From Halotia branconii CENA392 (GTDB lineage: Bacteria; Cyanobacteriota; Cyanobacteriia; Cyanobacteriales; Nostocaceae): a stretch of DNA of 64,000 nucleotides. The stretch covers positions 2,955,455 through 3,019,454 of the forward strand of contig NZ_CP124543.1 in NCBI RefSeq assembly GCF_029953635.1, in the 5' to 3' direction. Of the stretch, positions 36,091 through 43,748 are shown one piece after another. How positions within the stretch are numbered: position 1 is the first letter of the stretch; every line of letters begins with the position of its first letter. A model generated the notes under the pieces. The model was not told the origin of the DNA and did no database searches. It worked only from the letters and a program-made list of their open reading frames with translations. Position numbers and translations under genes: made by a program.

Positions 36091-36759
36091 ATGAACACTG
36101 AAAATCAGCAACATAATCCTGTTGTATTAGTACATGGCATTGATGATACAGGCGCAGTTTTCGATCAGATGGCAATTTATTTGAGACAACTAGGGTGGTC
36201 TGTATATACCCTAGATCTATCGCCCAAAAATGGTGATGCAGGTCTTGATGTGTTGGCAAAGCAAATAGCAGATTATATTGCCACTACTTTTACTCCAGAA
36301 CAATCCCTCGATTTGATCGGCTTTAGCATGGGAGGAATTGTCAGCCGCTATTATGTTCAGCGACTGGGAGGAATTAACCGTGTGCAGCGGTTTATTACTA
36401 TCTCTTCACCTCATCATGGTACTGTAGTTGCTTATGCTTCCCAACGTCTTGGTTGCTTGCAAATGCGTCCTAACAGTGCTTTTCTTAAGGATTTGAACTC
36501 TGATGTTGTGATGTTAAAGCGTTTGAACTTTACATCTATTTGGACACCTTATGATTTGATGATTGTTCCTACAAATAGTTCACAGTTGCCCGTAGGAGAA
36601 GAAGTAATTTTACCAGTAGCTCTACACTCTTGGATGTTAACAGACTCTAGATGTTTGGCAGTAGTAGCAGAAACCTTACTACAGCCAATTAAGCCCTATC
36701 GCCAATTTGGGTATATTCATAACTCCCAAAAATCGACTCTGGGTGGCGGTAATATTTGA
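36091..36759 (+). CDS. Alpha/beta hydrolase, lipase-like
   Basis: 222 residues. The nucleophile elbow GFSMGG (G-x-S-x-G) lies in LDLIGFSMGGIVSRYYVQ. The oxyanion strand NPVVLVHGIDDTGAVFDQMA and ISSPHHGTVVAYASQ match triacylglycerol-lipase/EstA-type proteins. There is no signal peptide, so it is probably cytosolic; the substrate is unknown. The catalytic His is probably in VALHSWML. The last 71 bp overlap the convergent VOC gene tail to tail. Confidence 0.85.
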   Translation: MNTENQQHNPVVLVHGIDDTGAVFDQMAIYLRQLGWSVYTLDLSPKNGDAGLDVLAKQIADYIATTFTPEQSLDLIGFSMGGIVSRYYVQRLGGINRVQRFITISSPHHGTVVAYASQRLGCLQMRPNSAFLKDLNSDVVMLKRLNFTSIWTPYDLMIVPTNSSQLPVGEEVILPVALHSWMLTDSRCLAVVAETLLQPIKPYRQFGYIHNSQKSTLGGGNI

Positions 36760-37120
36760 GTTCTATCAAGTTATAAAAAGGATCTTCTAAAAAGAAAGTG
36801 CGATGCTCTAGAGGAGAGCCAACAAAGCGATTTTTGGGTTGTTCACGAAAAAGTAATTGTTTTTGTTGCGCTTTGTTTAATAAATCTTCCCAGTCACTTT
36901 CTTGGGTAAAAATTAGCCCAAAGTGTCTAGGATAAATAGTGCGTTGGGGTATCAAGGGTTCTCTAGTGATGTGAGCTACCAATTGATGACCGTAAAGGTT
37001 GAGAATTAAAGCTTGGGGGTTTTCACGACCAGGAACGCAGCCCAATCCATCAATATAATATGCTTTTGTCTGAGCTATATCAGTGACAGGAAAAGCCAGA
37101 TGAAATAAAACTTGGCTCAT
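36689..37120 (-). CDS. VOC-family (glyoxalase-like) protein
   Basis: 143 residues from MSQVLFHLAFPVTDIAQTKA, the natural domain start; an ATG 69 bp upstream falls inside a hairpin repeat and adds non-family residues. The VOC pattern is FHLAFPV, YYIDGLGC, HFGLIF, EHRTFFLEDPFYNLIELKYY. Possible metal ligands are the first His, a central His and Glu in LIELKYY. The reaction is unknown. The 3' end overlaps the lipase gene by 71 bp on the opposite strand. Confidence 0.82.
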   Translation of the reverse strand: MSQVLFHLAFPVTDIAQTKAYYIDGLGCVPGRENPQALILNLYGHQLVAHITREPLIPQRTIYPRHFGLIFTQESDWEDLLNKAQQKQLLFREQPKNRFVGSPLEHRTFFLEDPFYNLIELKYYRHPESIFGSYEYTQIGDRA

Positions 37121-37173
37121 AGCTAATGTATAACAAACGTGTAGTTGATGCCATAACAGAAGACGAGGCTTAA

Positions 37174-37202
37174 ATGCCTGACTTCTCAAAGAAGTCGGGC
37201 AT
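37174..37202. repeat. Hairpin of the GACTTCTCAAA(G)AAGTC family, copy 2
   Basis: ATGCCTGACTTC (37174-37185) pairs with GAAGTCGGGCAT (37191-37202) with a TCAAA loop. It is related to 18767-18797. It is upstream of the VOC gene rather than at its end, so it is not that gene's terminator. Confidence 0.75.
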
Positions 37203-37398
37203 ATTGTTGTCCTATATATACAATTTATTCTTTAAACTTTGATTGTGGTCAACTTGAACACAGTTTTAGATAATCTTAGCTTATATCCTGGTGACGATGT
37301 TTGCATGAAATCTTAAGACTGACAGGAGAATAGGAAACACAGCAGGGAGAAAGAAGTAATTTTTCTTCATCCCCCTTGCACTCTGCCCCCTGCCCAGG

Positions 37399-37460
37399 TC
37401 ACTGAGTTTCGACACTTCGACAGGCTCAGTGCAGCGCTGCGCGGTAGTTGAAGTGCTGCC
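37399..37460. repeat. Dispersed repeat family R2
   Basis: TCACTGAGTTTCGACACTTC, then GACAGGCTCAGTGCAGC and AGTTGAAGTGCTGCC, within a 411-bp gene-free gap that also carries GGGAGAAAG and CCCCCTTGCACTCTGCC tracts. Confidence 0.75.
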
Positions 37461-37531
37461 TCTTCTGCCCTATGCCCAATTTCCAAAATTGGTTATTCTG
37501 TTGATATTCTGGCAAAACTATTCGTGATTCA

Positions 37532-38335
37532 TTGCTGATGTTATCTTTAATTGACTCTGCGAATCCTTGGTTAGCGGGAGCAGGATTAAACGCAATTTTA
37601 TTGGGTTTAGTTTGGATTGCTCCTAAAAAGTTGCTGACTCCAGCAGGATTATTCCATGCTTGGTTACTGGGTGTATTGATTTGGGGAACTTTGGGTTGGC
37701 AGGGGTATGTAGTAGTTGTGTTCTATTTTCTGGTTGGTTCTGGGGTGACACGCATTGGTATGGCACAAAAGGAAATAGAAGGAATAGCTGAAAAGCGTTC
37801 CGGAGCCAGAGGCCCAGAAAATGTTTGGGGTTCGGCTTTGACTGGGGCGTTGTGTGCTTTAGGAATAGGAGTGATCAATTTTGGATTTCTAGCTTCTAGT
37901 CCTCAATTTTTAGTATCTAGTCTTCAATCACTGTTACTACTAGGCTATGTAGCTAGTTTTAGTACCAAACTTTCTGACACTTGTGCCAGTGAAGTGGGTA
38001 AAGCTTATGGTAAAAGTACCTTTTTGATTACCACACTACAACCAGTACCTCGTGGTACGGAAGGGGCGGTTAGCTTAGAGGGAACTTTAGCGGGTGTGGT
38101 AGCCTCAGTTGCGATCGCCTTAATTGGTTGGGGTGTCGGTTTGATTAACTTATTAGGAATAGGCTGGTGTGTATTAGCAGCGTTTATTGCTACCAATTTA
38201 GAAAGTGTTATTGGGGCAACATTGCAGTCTAAATATACTTGGCTGACCAATGAAGTCGTGAATATTTTGAATACATTAATTGGGGCGATCGCAGCTATGC
38301 TATTTGCTTGGATATGGACAAGCATTTTTGCTTAA
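37532..38335 (+). CDS. DUF92 membrane protein (VTE6-type phytyl-phosphate kinase-like)
   Basis: 267 residues with about six hydrophobic segments and the DUF92 signatures KKLLTPAGLFHAWLLGVLIW, GSGVTRIGMAQK, RGPENVWGSAL, SFSTKLSDTCASEVGKAYGK and VPRGTEGAVSLEGTLAGVVA. The plant homologue VTE6 phosphorylates phytyl phosphate for tocopherol synthesis and chlorophyll recycling; the same role in cyanobacteria is a family inference. Single gene. Confidence 0.88.
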   Translation: MLMLSLIDSANPWLAGAGLNAILLGLVWIAPKKLLTPAGLFHAWLLGVLIWGTLGWQGYVVVVFYFLVGSGVTRIGMAQKEIEGIAEKRSGARGPENVWGSALTGALCALGIGVINFGFLASSPQFLVSSLQSLLLLGYVASFSTKLSDTCASEVGKAYGKSTFLITTLQPVPRGTEGAVSLEGTLAGVVASVAIALIGWGVGLINLLGIGWCVLAAFIATNLESVIGATLQSKYTWLTNEVVNILNTLIGAIAAMLFAWIWTSIFA

Positions 38336-38474
38336 TTATTCTGTTGATTTCTCTGGAAATTTAAAAGTACTTCTAGCTACATATTTATGGTGTAAGCTGT
38401 TCCAAATTTAACTTGCATATTTTTGATTTTGGGGAAAAACCCATTAATCCTTCTCCCCTGCCCCCTGCACCCGT

Positions 38475-38500
38475 TCACTGAGCGTAGCCGAAGTGCTGCC
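38475..38500. repeat. Dispersed repeat family R2, short copy
   Basis: TTCACTGAGCGTAGCCGAAG, then TGCTGCC, between CCCCTGCCCCCTGCACCC and CCCCTGCTTGCC. The rest of the 373-bp gap holds only a 28-codon ORF (38559-38645) without RBS. Confidence 0.7.
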
Positions 38501-38708
38501 CCCCTGCTTGCCTCAATGTGCAAATTAAAGGTTTAACAGCTTAGTTGCCATACTACTATGCAAGAGATAAACTTAGCGATTGACCCTTACCTAAAAAATG
38601 TCAATGACAATACTAAATTCTTTTATGTTAACAATTCTTCGTAACTGAAAATTTAATCAGTATATTTTATAGTTTATAAAATTTTAGCTGTTTTTATTGG
38701 CTTAATTC

Positions 38709-39467
38709 ATGGAATCTTTATCATTTTTGACCGTTGATGACCAACCACTTTCTATTGACAAAGCAGTAAAATATCTGCAAGCCTCTGGAAAGTTAGCTCA
38801 ATTTATTGGTGATATTCTTCGTCAGCACGTTATTGAGCAAGAAATCCAAATACGAGACGATATGGAAATCAGTCCCGCTTTAACAGAACAGACAATTATT
38901 GATTTCCGCCTCAAAAATCAACTGACAGACCCCCAAACTTTTCAAGAATGGTTAAAGAATAATGGCACAGATTACGCGACTTTTCATTCATCAGTTACTT
39001 TTGGTTTTAAATTAGAAAAATTGAAAAATCTGCTGACAGAAACAAAACTTCCAGAATATTTCATTGAACGTAAGATTTTTCTAGATCGCGTAATACTCTC
39101 TCGAATTGTTGTTAATAATCAAGAACTCAGTGAAGAACTACAAACTCAAATTGAAGAAGGAGGTAGTTTTGAACAATTAGCCAAAGAGTATTCGCTGTCA
39201 GATGACCGGATGGTGAACGGCATGATGGGGCCAATTAGCCGGGGAACAATGCCAGATAAATTGAGGGCTGCTGTTGATATAGCAAATCCAGGACAATTGG
39301 TAGGGCCAATTGAACTGGAAGGAAGTTATGGTTTGTTTCGAGTAGAACAATTTCTGCCAGCATCTTTAGAAGATACTCAACTCAAGCAAGCATTACAAAA
39401 TGAATTATTTGAAAAATGGCTAGCAGAGAAAATCCAAAAATTGACGGTCAAACTACAAGTGAGCTAA
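38709..39467 (+). CDS. Parvulin-type peptidyl-prolyl isomerase
   Basis: 252 residues, an N-terminal SurA-like helical part (about 15-115) and a C-terminal rotamase domain (VILSRIVVNNQELSEELQTQ, FEQLAKEYSLSDDRMVNGMM, GPISRGTMPDKLRAAVDI, GLFRVEQFLP). No signal peptide, so it acts in the cytosol. It overlaps the following ABC exporter gene by 52 bp and is surely translated with it. The layout suggests a chaperone/foldase for the exporter's cargo (inference). Confidence 0.9.
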   Translation: MESLSFLTVDDQPLSIDKAVKYLQASGKLAQFIGDILRQHVIEQEIQIRDDMEISPALTEQTIIDFRLKNQLTDPQTFQEWLKNNGTDYATFHSSVTFGFKLEKLKNLLTETKLPEYFIERKIFLDRVILSRIVVNNQELSEELQTQIEEGGSFEQLAKEYSLSDDRMVNGMMGPISRGTMPDKLRAAVDIANPGQLVGPIELEGSYGLFRVEQFLPASLEDTQLKQALQNELFEKWLAEKIQKLTVKLQVS

Positions 39468-42103
39468 AACCTCTGGATAATGAATCTCTACAATTAGATG
39501 TGCTAGCTTCTATACCTTGGAACCAACCACCTCTATGCTGGCTGACTCCTGCACAACAAACTCGATTGCAAACTCAGTTGCAAACCCGTCAGTATCGGCT
39601 TGGTGAAAAAATTTGGTCAACCGCAGCAGGTGGTTATCAGTTCTTCATTGTGACTGGAAAAGTCCGCTTGCGAAGAGAAGTTCAAAAATTTGCAGAACAA
39701 GATGTTGGTAAACCTTTGGCAGCCTTACAAGCGGGTGATTGGTTTGGTGATTTACAAAAGCTGGCTGTAGAGTACAAAGCTGTCGCTGCTAGTAAAGAAG
39801 TTGTAGTAGTGTGGTGGGATACAGCCTTATGGGCAGAATTTTCTACACCCGAAATTGAGGAGTTCTGGCTGGGGTCAGAAAAAGATCAAGAAATCAAAAA
39901 ACCAGCAGATAAGGAGATTAAGGAAGAGATTTTACCTTTGTCCCCCGCTAGTTTTGTTGCTGCTTCTCCTGTAACATCACATTATCCTTTTGTACCGGGC
40001 TGGAATACAGGTGCTGCTTGTTTAACAATGGTGGCGCAACAGCTCGAAAATGCTGTGAAATTGGAGTGGGTGCAACGTCAACTGAAAGGACAACGCCCGA
40101 AAAATCTTGTAGAAGCAGCCGAAAAGTTAGGGTTAGTATTGCAGCGATTGCAAGTGAATTGGAGTGATTTACGGCAATTATCATTTCCAGCCTTATTACA
40201 GTGGAAATCAGACTCACTCTCGACTCCTTCTTGGGTGGTAGCCTATGGAGTTCAAGGCGCTAATTTAATTATTGCTAATCCTCTAAATCCCGATCATACT
40301 TGCGAAAGTCTGCCTCAGTCGGTAGTTGAGACTGCTTGGGATGGACAACTTTGGCAAGTAGAACTAATATCTCAGCAAGAAAAGTTTAATCTTAGTTGGT
40401 TTACCCCAGCAGTTTGGAAATTCCGGGGATTGCTGAGTGAAGTGTTATTAGCATCTTTTACCTTGCAGCTTTTGGGGTTAACGACACCACTAATTACGCA
40501 AGTCGTCATTGACAAAGTAATGGTGCAGGAGAGTTTACCAACTCTCGATGTCATGGCGATCGCTTTATTATTGGTAGCCTTATTTGAGGCTACACTTGGC
40601 ATTCTGCGATTATTTATTTTCACCCATACAGCGCGTCGCTTAGATTTAAGTTTATCAGCACAATTATTTCGCCACCTCATGCGTCTGCCTTTAGCTTATT
40701 TTGAGTCGCGGCGTGTTGGTGACACAGTAGCTAGAGTTCAAGAACTAGAACAAATTCGTCAGTTTCTTACAGGTACTGCATTAACTGTAATTTTAGATAG
40801 CATCTTTGCCGTGGTGTATCTGGCATTGATGTTTTACTATAATATCCCGTTGACATTTGTCGCTTTGGCAGTGCTGCCGTTGTTTGCCACTTTGACGATA
40901 GTTGCTACACCCATCCTGCGTAACTGGCTGAACGAAACTTTTAACCGCAATGCTGATAGTCAATCGTTTTTAGTAGAGACAGTCACAGGAATCCACTCAG
41001 TTAAAGCTCATGCAGCAGAACCAGTAGCACGCGATCGCTGGGAAGGCTTATTTGCTCGTTTTATCCGCACTGGTTTCAAAGCCTCAACTACTTCTAACAT
41101 TAGCAGCAACATTGGTGACTTTCTCACCAATTTTTCTTCTTTGCTGATTCTGTGGTTTGGGGCTAAGTTGGTGATCGATCAAAAGCTAACTATTGGTCAG
41201 TTGGTAGCGTTTCAAATGTTGTCTGGAAGAGTTACAGGCCCTCTTTTACGGTTAGTACAGTTGTGGCAAAATCTCCAACAAGTCCTACTTTCTGTAGACC
41301 GCATTGGAGACATTCTTAACGTTGCTCCCGAAGCTGAACCCGGAACAGGTCTAGTTTTACCTCCTCTCAAAGGTCAAGTTAGCTTTGAGCAAGTCTTTTT
41401 TCGCTATCAACCAAACGTTGAACCTGTCCTCAAAGGTATTTCTTTCAATGCAGAACCAGGGCAGTTTGTGGGTATTGTCGGACGTAGTGGTTCTGGTAAA
41501 AGTACCCTTTCTAAGCTTTTGCAACGTCTCTATCAAATTGAATCAGGACGCATTCTCATTGATGGATTTGATATTAAAAGTGCCGATTTAGCTTCACTGC
41601 GACAACAAATCAGTGTAGTTCTCCAAGAAGACTTTTTATTCAACGGTTCCATCTTAGAAAATATCACTCTTGGTAATCCCGACATTAGTGCAGAGCAAGT
41701 AGTAGAAGCTGCCAGACTAGCTGTAGCCCATGACTTCATCAGTCAATTACCTTACGGTTATGAAACTAACGTTGGTGAACGAGGAACAGCTTTATCTGGT
41801 GGACAAAGACAACGCATTGCTCTAGCACGATTATTTCTTTCCCAAGCGCCAATTTTAGTTTTGGATGAAGCTACCAGTGCTTTAGATAGTGAAACAGAAC
41901 AACAAGTACTACAAAACCTACACAAAATTTCCGCCGGACGTACTGTGTTCCTAATTGCTCACCGCTTTGCTCCCCTCAAACGTGCTGATTTGATTTTGGT
42001 TTTAGAGCAAGGCATCATCGCCGAACGCGGTACTCATTCACAGTTGTTGCAACAAAAGGGTTTGTACTGGTCACTATATCAACGGCAGCAAGCAAATATT
42101 TGA
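39416..42103 (+). CDS. Peptidase-C39-like ABC exporter with N-terminal cNMP-like domain
   Basis: 895 residues. About 35-150: a cyclic-nucleotide-binding-fold-like segment (YRLGEKIWSTAAGGYQFFIV, TGKVRLRREV, LQAGDWFGD). About 185-320: a C39-like domain whose catalytic Cys is Thr198 (WNTGAACL), whose His position is Ser272 (TPSWVVAY) and whose Asp is Asn (IIANPLNPD), so it cannot cut leader peptides. About 330-620: six membrane helices. About 640-895: ATPase with VGRSGSGKST, ALSGGQRQR, ILVLDEATSA and AHRFAPL. It resembles HlyB-type type I exporters. No HlyD partner is adjacent. Confidence 0.93.
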   Translation: MASRENPKIDGQTTSELKPLDNESLQLDVLASIPWNQPPLCWLTPAQQTRLQTQLQTRQYRLGEKIWSTAAGGYQFFIVTGKVRLRREVQKFAEQDVGKPLAALQAGDWFGDLQKLAVEYKAVAASKEVVVVWWDTALWAEFSTPEIEEFWLGSEKDQEIKKPADKEIKEEILPLSPASFVAASPVTSHYPFVPGWNTGAACLTMVAQQLENAVKLEWVQRQLKGQRPKNLVEAAEKLGLVLQRLQVNWSDLRQLSFPALLQWKSDSLSTPSWVVAYGVQGANLIIANPLNPDHTCESLPQSVVETAWDGQLWQVELISQQEKFNLSWFTPAVWKFRGLLSEVLLASFTLQLLGLTTPLITQVVIDKVMVQESLPTLDVMAIALLLVALFEATLGILRLFIFTHTARRLDLSLSAQLFRHLMRLPLAYFESRRVGDTVARVQELEQIRQFLTGTALTVILDSIFAVVYLALMFYYNIPLTFVALAVLPLFATLTIVATPILRNWLNETFNRNADSQSFLVETVTGIHSVKAHAAEPVARDRWEGLFARFIRTGFKASTTSNISSNIGDFLTNFSSLLILWFGAKLVIDQKLTIGQLVAFQMLSGRVTGPLLRLVQLWQNLQQVLLSVDRIGDILNVAPEAEPGTGLVLPPLKGQVSFEQVFFRYQPNVEPVLKGISFNAEPGQFVGIVGRSGSGKSTLSKLLQRLYQIESGRILIDGFDIKSADLASLRQQISVVLQEDFLFNGSILENITLGNPDISAEQVVEAARLAVAHDFISQLPYGYETNVGERGTALSGGQRQRIALARLFLSQAPILVLDEATSALDSETEQQVLQNLHKISAGRTVFLIAHRFAPLKRADLILVLEQGIIAERGTHSQLLQQKGLYWSLYQRQQANI

Positions 42104-42254
42104 TGTAGTAGTCTATCAAGCCAACTTTGCTGAGTGAAATGGTGGGATATAACCGCTTACTCCTTCTTGGTAATATCCATCCACGAGGTAGAAGAAACTA
42201 CTTGCAAAATTCAGTATTGTAAAGGCTAGTGCCTTCAAATTAGGAAAAACGCCT

Positions 42255-42971
42255 GTGGTTCCCATTAGAGATAATAATCCCACCAAAATCACGCCTTATG
42301 TAACTTATGGACTGATTGCTGCTAATGTCCTCGCCTTTCTTTATGAAGCGAGTCTTCCCCCTCAAGCATTAAACGGGTTTTTACATCTTGCCGCTGTAGT
42401 TCCCAAAGAACTTACTTTAAGCTTTGGGGGAGTTTCTGTGAATCAACCAGTACCAGAGTGGGCAACTTTAATTACTGCCCAATTCTTGCACGGCGGCTTC
42501 TTACACTTAGCTGGCAATATGTTGTTCTTATGGATTTTCGGCAATAATGTTGAAGAAAAGTTAGGTCGTGCTAAATATTTATTGTTCTATTTATCTTGCG
42601 GTATTTTGGCATCCTTGACTCAGTGGTTCTTTGCCCAAGATTCTAACATCCCTTCTTTGGGAGCAAGTGGTGCGATCGCAGGTGTTATGGGAGCATACAT
42701 TCTTCGCTTTCCTAAAGCCGAGATTCTCGGTGTAGTACCTTTGGGGTTTTTCTTTCCCACTTTTCGTGTTCCAGCCTATTTCTTTTTAGGATTTTGGTTT
42801 ATTCAACAAGCTTTCTACGGACTTGTCAGTTTAGAAGCACCTACAAACATTGGCATGGAAAATGGTGGTATTGCCTACTGGGCTCATTCAGGTGGTTTTT
42901 TATTTGGAGCAATTCTTGGCCCGTTGTTAGGTTTGTTTAGCGATAAACCTGAAGAAGAATCTTGGTTATAA
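42255..42971 (+). CDS. Rhomboid-family intramembrane serine protease (copy 1)
   Basis: 238 residues starting at a GTG in the conserved MVPIRDNNPTKITPYVTYG. Helices hold the rhomboid features: HGGFLHLAGNMLFLWIFGNN, GASGAIAGVMGAYIL with catalytic Ser, and AHSGGFLFGAILGPL with the catalytic His. GTG is supported because the same GTG and upstream AGGAAAAAC recur in copy 2. Membrane-embedded protease, substrate unknown. Upstream (42104-42254) no promoter is obvious, and it may be read from the exporter operon. Confidence 0.92.
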   Translation: MVPIRDNNPTKITPYVTYGLIAANVLAFLYEASLPPQALNGFLHLAAVVPKELTLSFGGVSVNQPVPEWATLITAQFLHGGFLHLAGNMLFLWIFGNNVEEKLGRAKYLLFYLSCGILASLTQWFFAQDSNIPSLGASGAIAGVMGAYILRFPKAEILGVVPLGFFFPTFRVPAYFFLGFWFIQQAFYGLVSLEAPTNIGMENGGIAYWAHSGGFLFGAILGPLLGLFSDKPEEESWL

Positions 42972-43067
42972 ATAACCTCCTTAATCCTTTCTTTTTTCCT
43001 ATCCAAACTGATTGCTACTAGCCGCACAAGGTATATTGCAGTTAGTGAATCATTAGGAAAAACACTT

Positions 43068-43745
43068 GTGTTTCCCCTTTACGACCAAAATCCGACGCGA
43101 ATCACCCCGTACTTTACTTATGGGGTGATTGGTATGAATATTTTAGTTTTTCTCCATGAAGTTAGTCTGTCAAATAAACAGTTAGAGTCATTTTTACAGC
43201 TTTATGCAGTCATACCACAACAGTTAACTGCTAATTTTGCCGATGAATGGACGACTTTATTCACGTCGCAATTTTTACATGGCGGTTGGTGGCACTTGAT
43301 CTCGAATATGGTTTTTCTCTGGGTATTTGGCAATAATATTGAAGACCGCTTGGGTCATCTTAAATATTTGATCTTTTATTTGTCGTGTGGTGCTTTAGCC
43401 GCTCTGTGTCAATGGTTTATTGCGATGAACTCTACAATTCCTTCTTTAGGAGCAAGTGGGGCAATTGCTGGGGTTTTGGGCGCGTATATTATTCGCTTTC
43501 CTCATGCTAGAATTACGACTTTAATTTTCTTAGGCTTTTTCGTGACTACCTTCAGGGTTCCTGCACTGGTAATGATCGGAATTTTCTTTATCCAAAATTT
43601 GATATCTGGTTTTGCTAGCCTACAAGCAGCCGCTAATATGAGTGTGGAAACAGGTGGAGTCGCTTACTGGGCGCACATTGGCGGCTTTGTTTTCGGGATG
43701 ATTCTTGGTCCATTGTTTGGGTTGTTTAGAAGTGATTATGACTAA
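43068..43745 (+). CDS. Rhomboid-family intramembrane serine protease (copy 2)
   Basis: 225 residues starting at a GTG (VFPLYDQNPTRITPYFTYG). Catalytic Ser in LGASGAIAGVLGAYI and His in YWAHIGGFVFGMILGP are both present. It is the tandem paralogue of the preceding gene, 96 bp apart, and both keep AGGAAAAAC 8-16 nt before the GTG, evidence of gene duplication including the leader. It ends 3 bp before the stop of the convergent tyrosine-kinase gene. Confidence 0.92.
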   Translation: MFPLYDQNPTRITPYFTYGVIGMNILVFLHEVSLSNKQLESFLQLYAVIPQQLTANFADEWTTLFTSQFLHGGWWHLISNMVFLWVFGNNIEDRLGHLKYLIFYLSCGALAALCQWFIAMNSTIPSLGASGAIAGVLGAYIIRFPHARITTLIFLGFFVTTFRVPALVMIGIFFIQNLISGFASLQAAANMSVETGGVAYWAHIGGFVFGMILGPLFGLFRSDYD

Positions 43746-43748
43746 CTG

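Noticed and set aside
38559..38645. 28-codon ORF upstream of the PPIase, possible exporter cargo
   Set aside because: No Shine-Dalgarno and no double-glycine leader; not supported as a precursor peptide.
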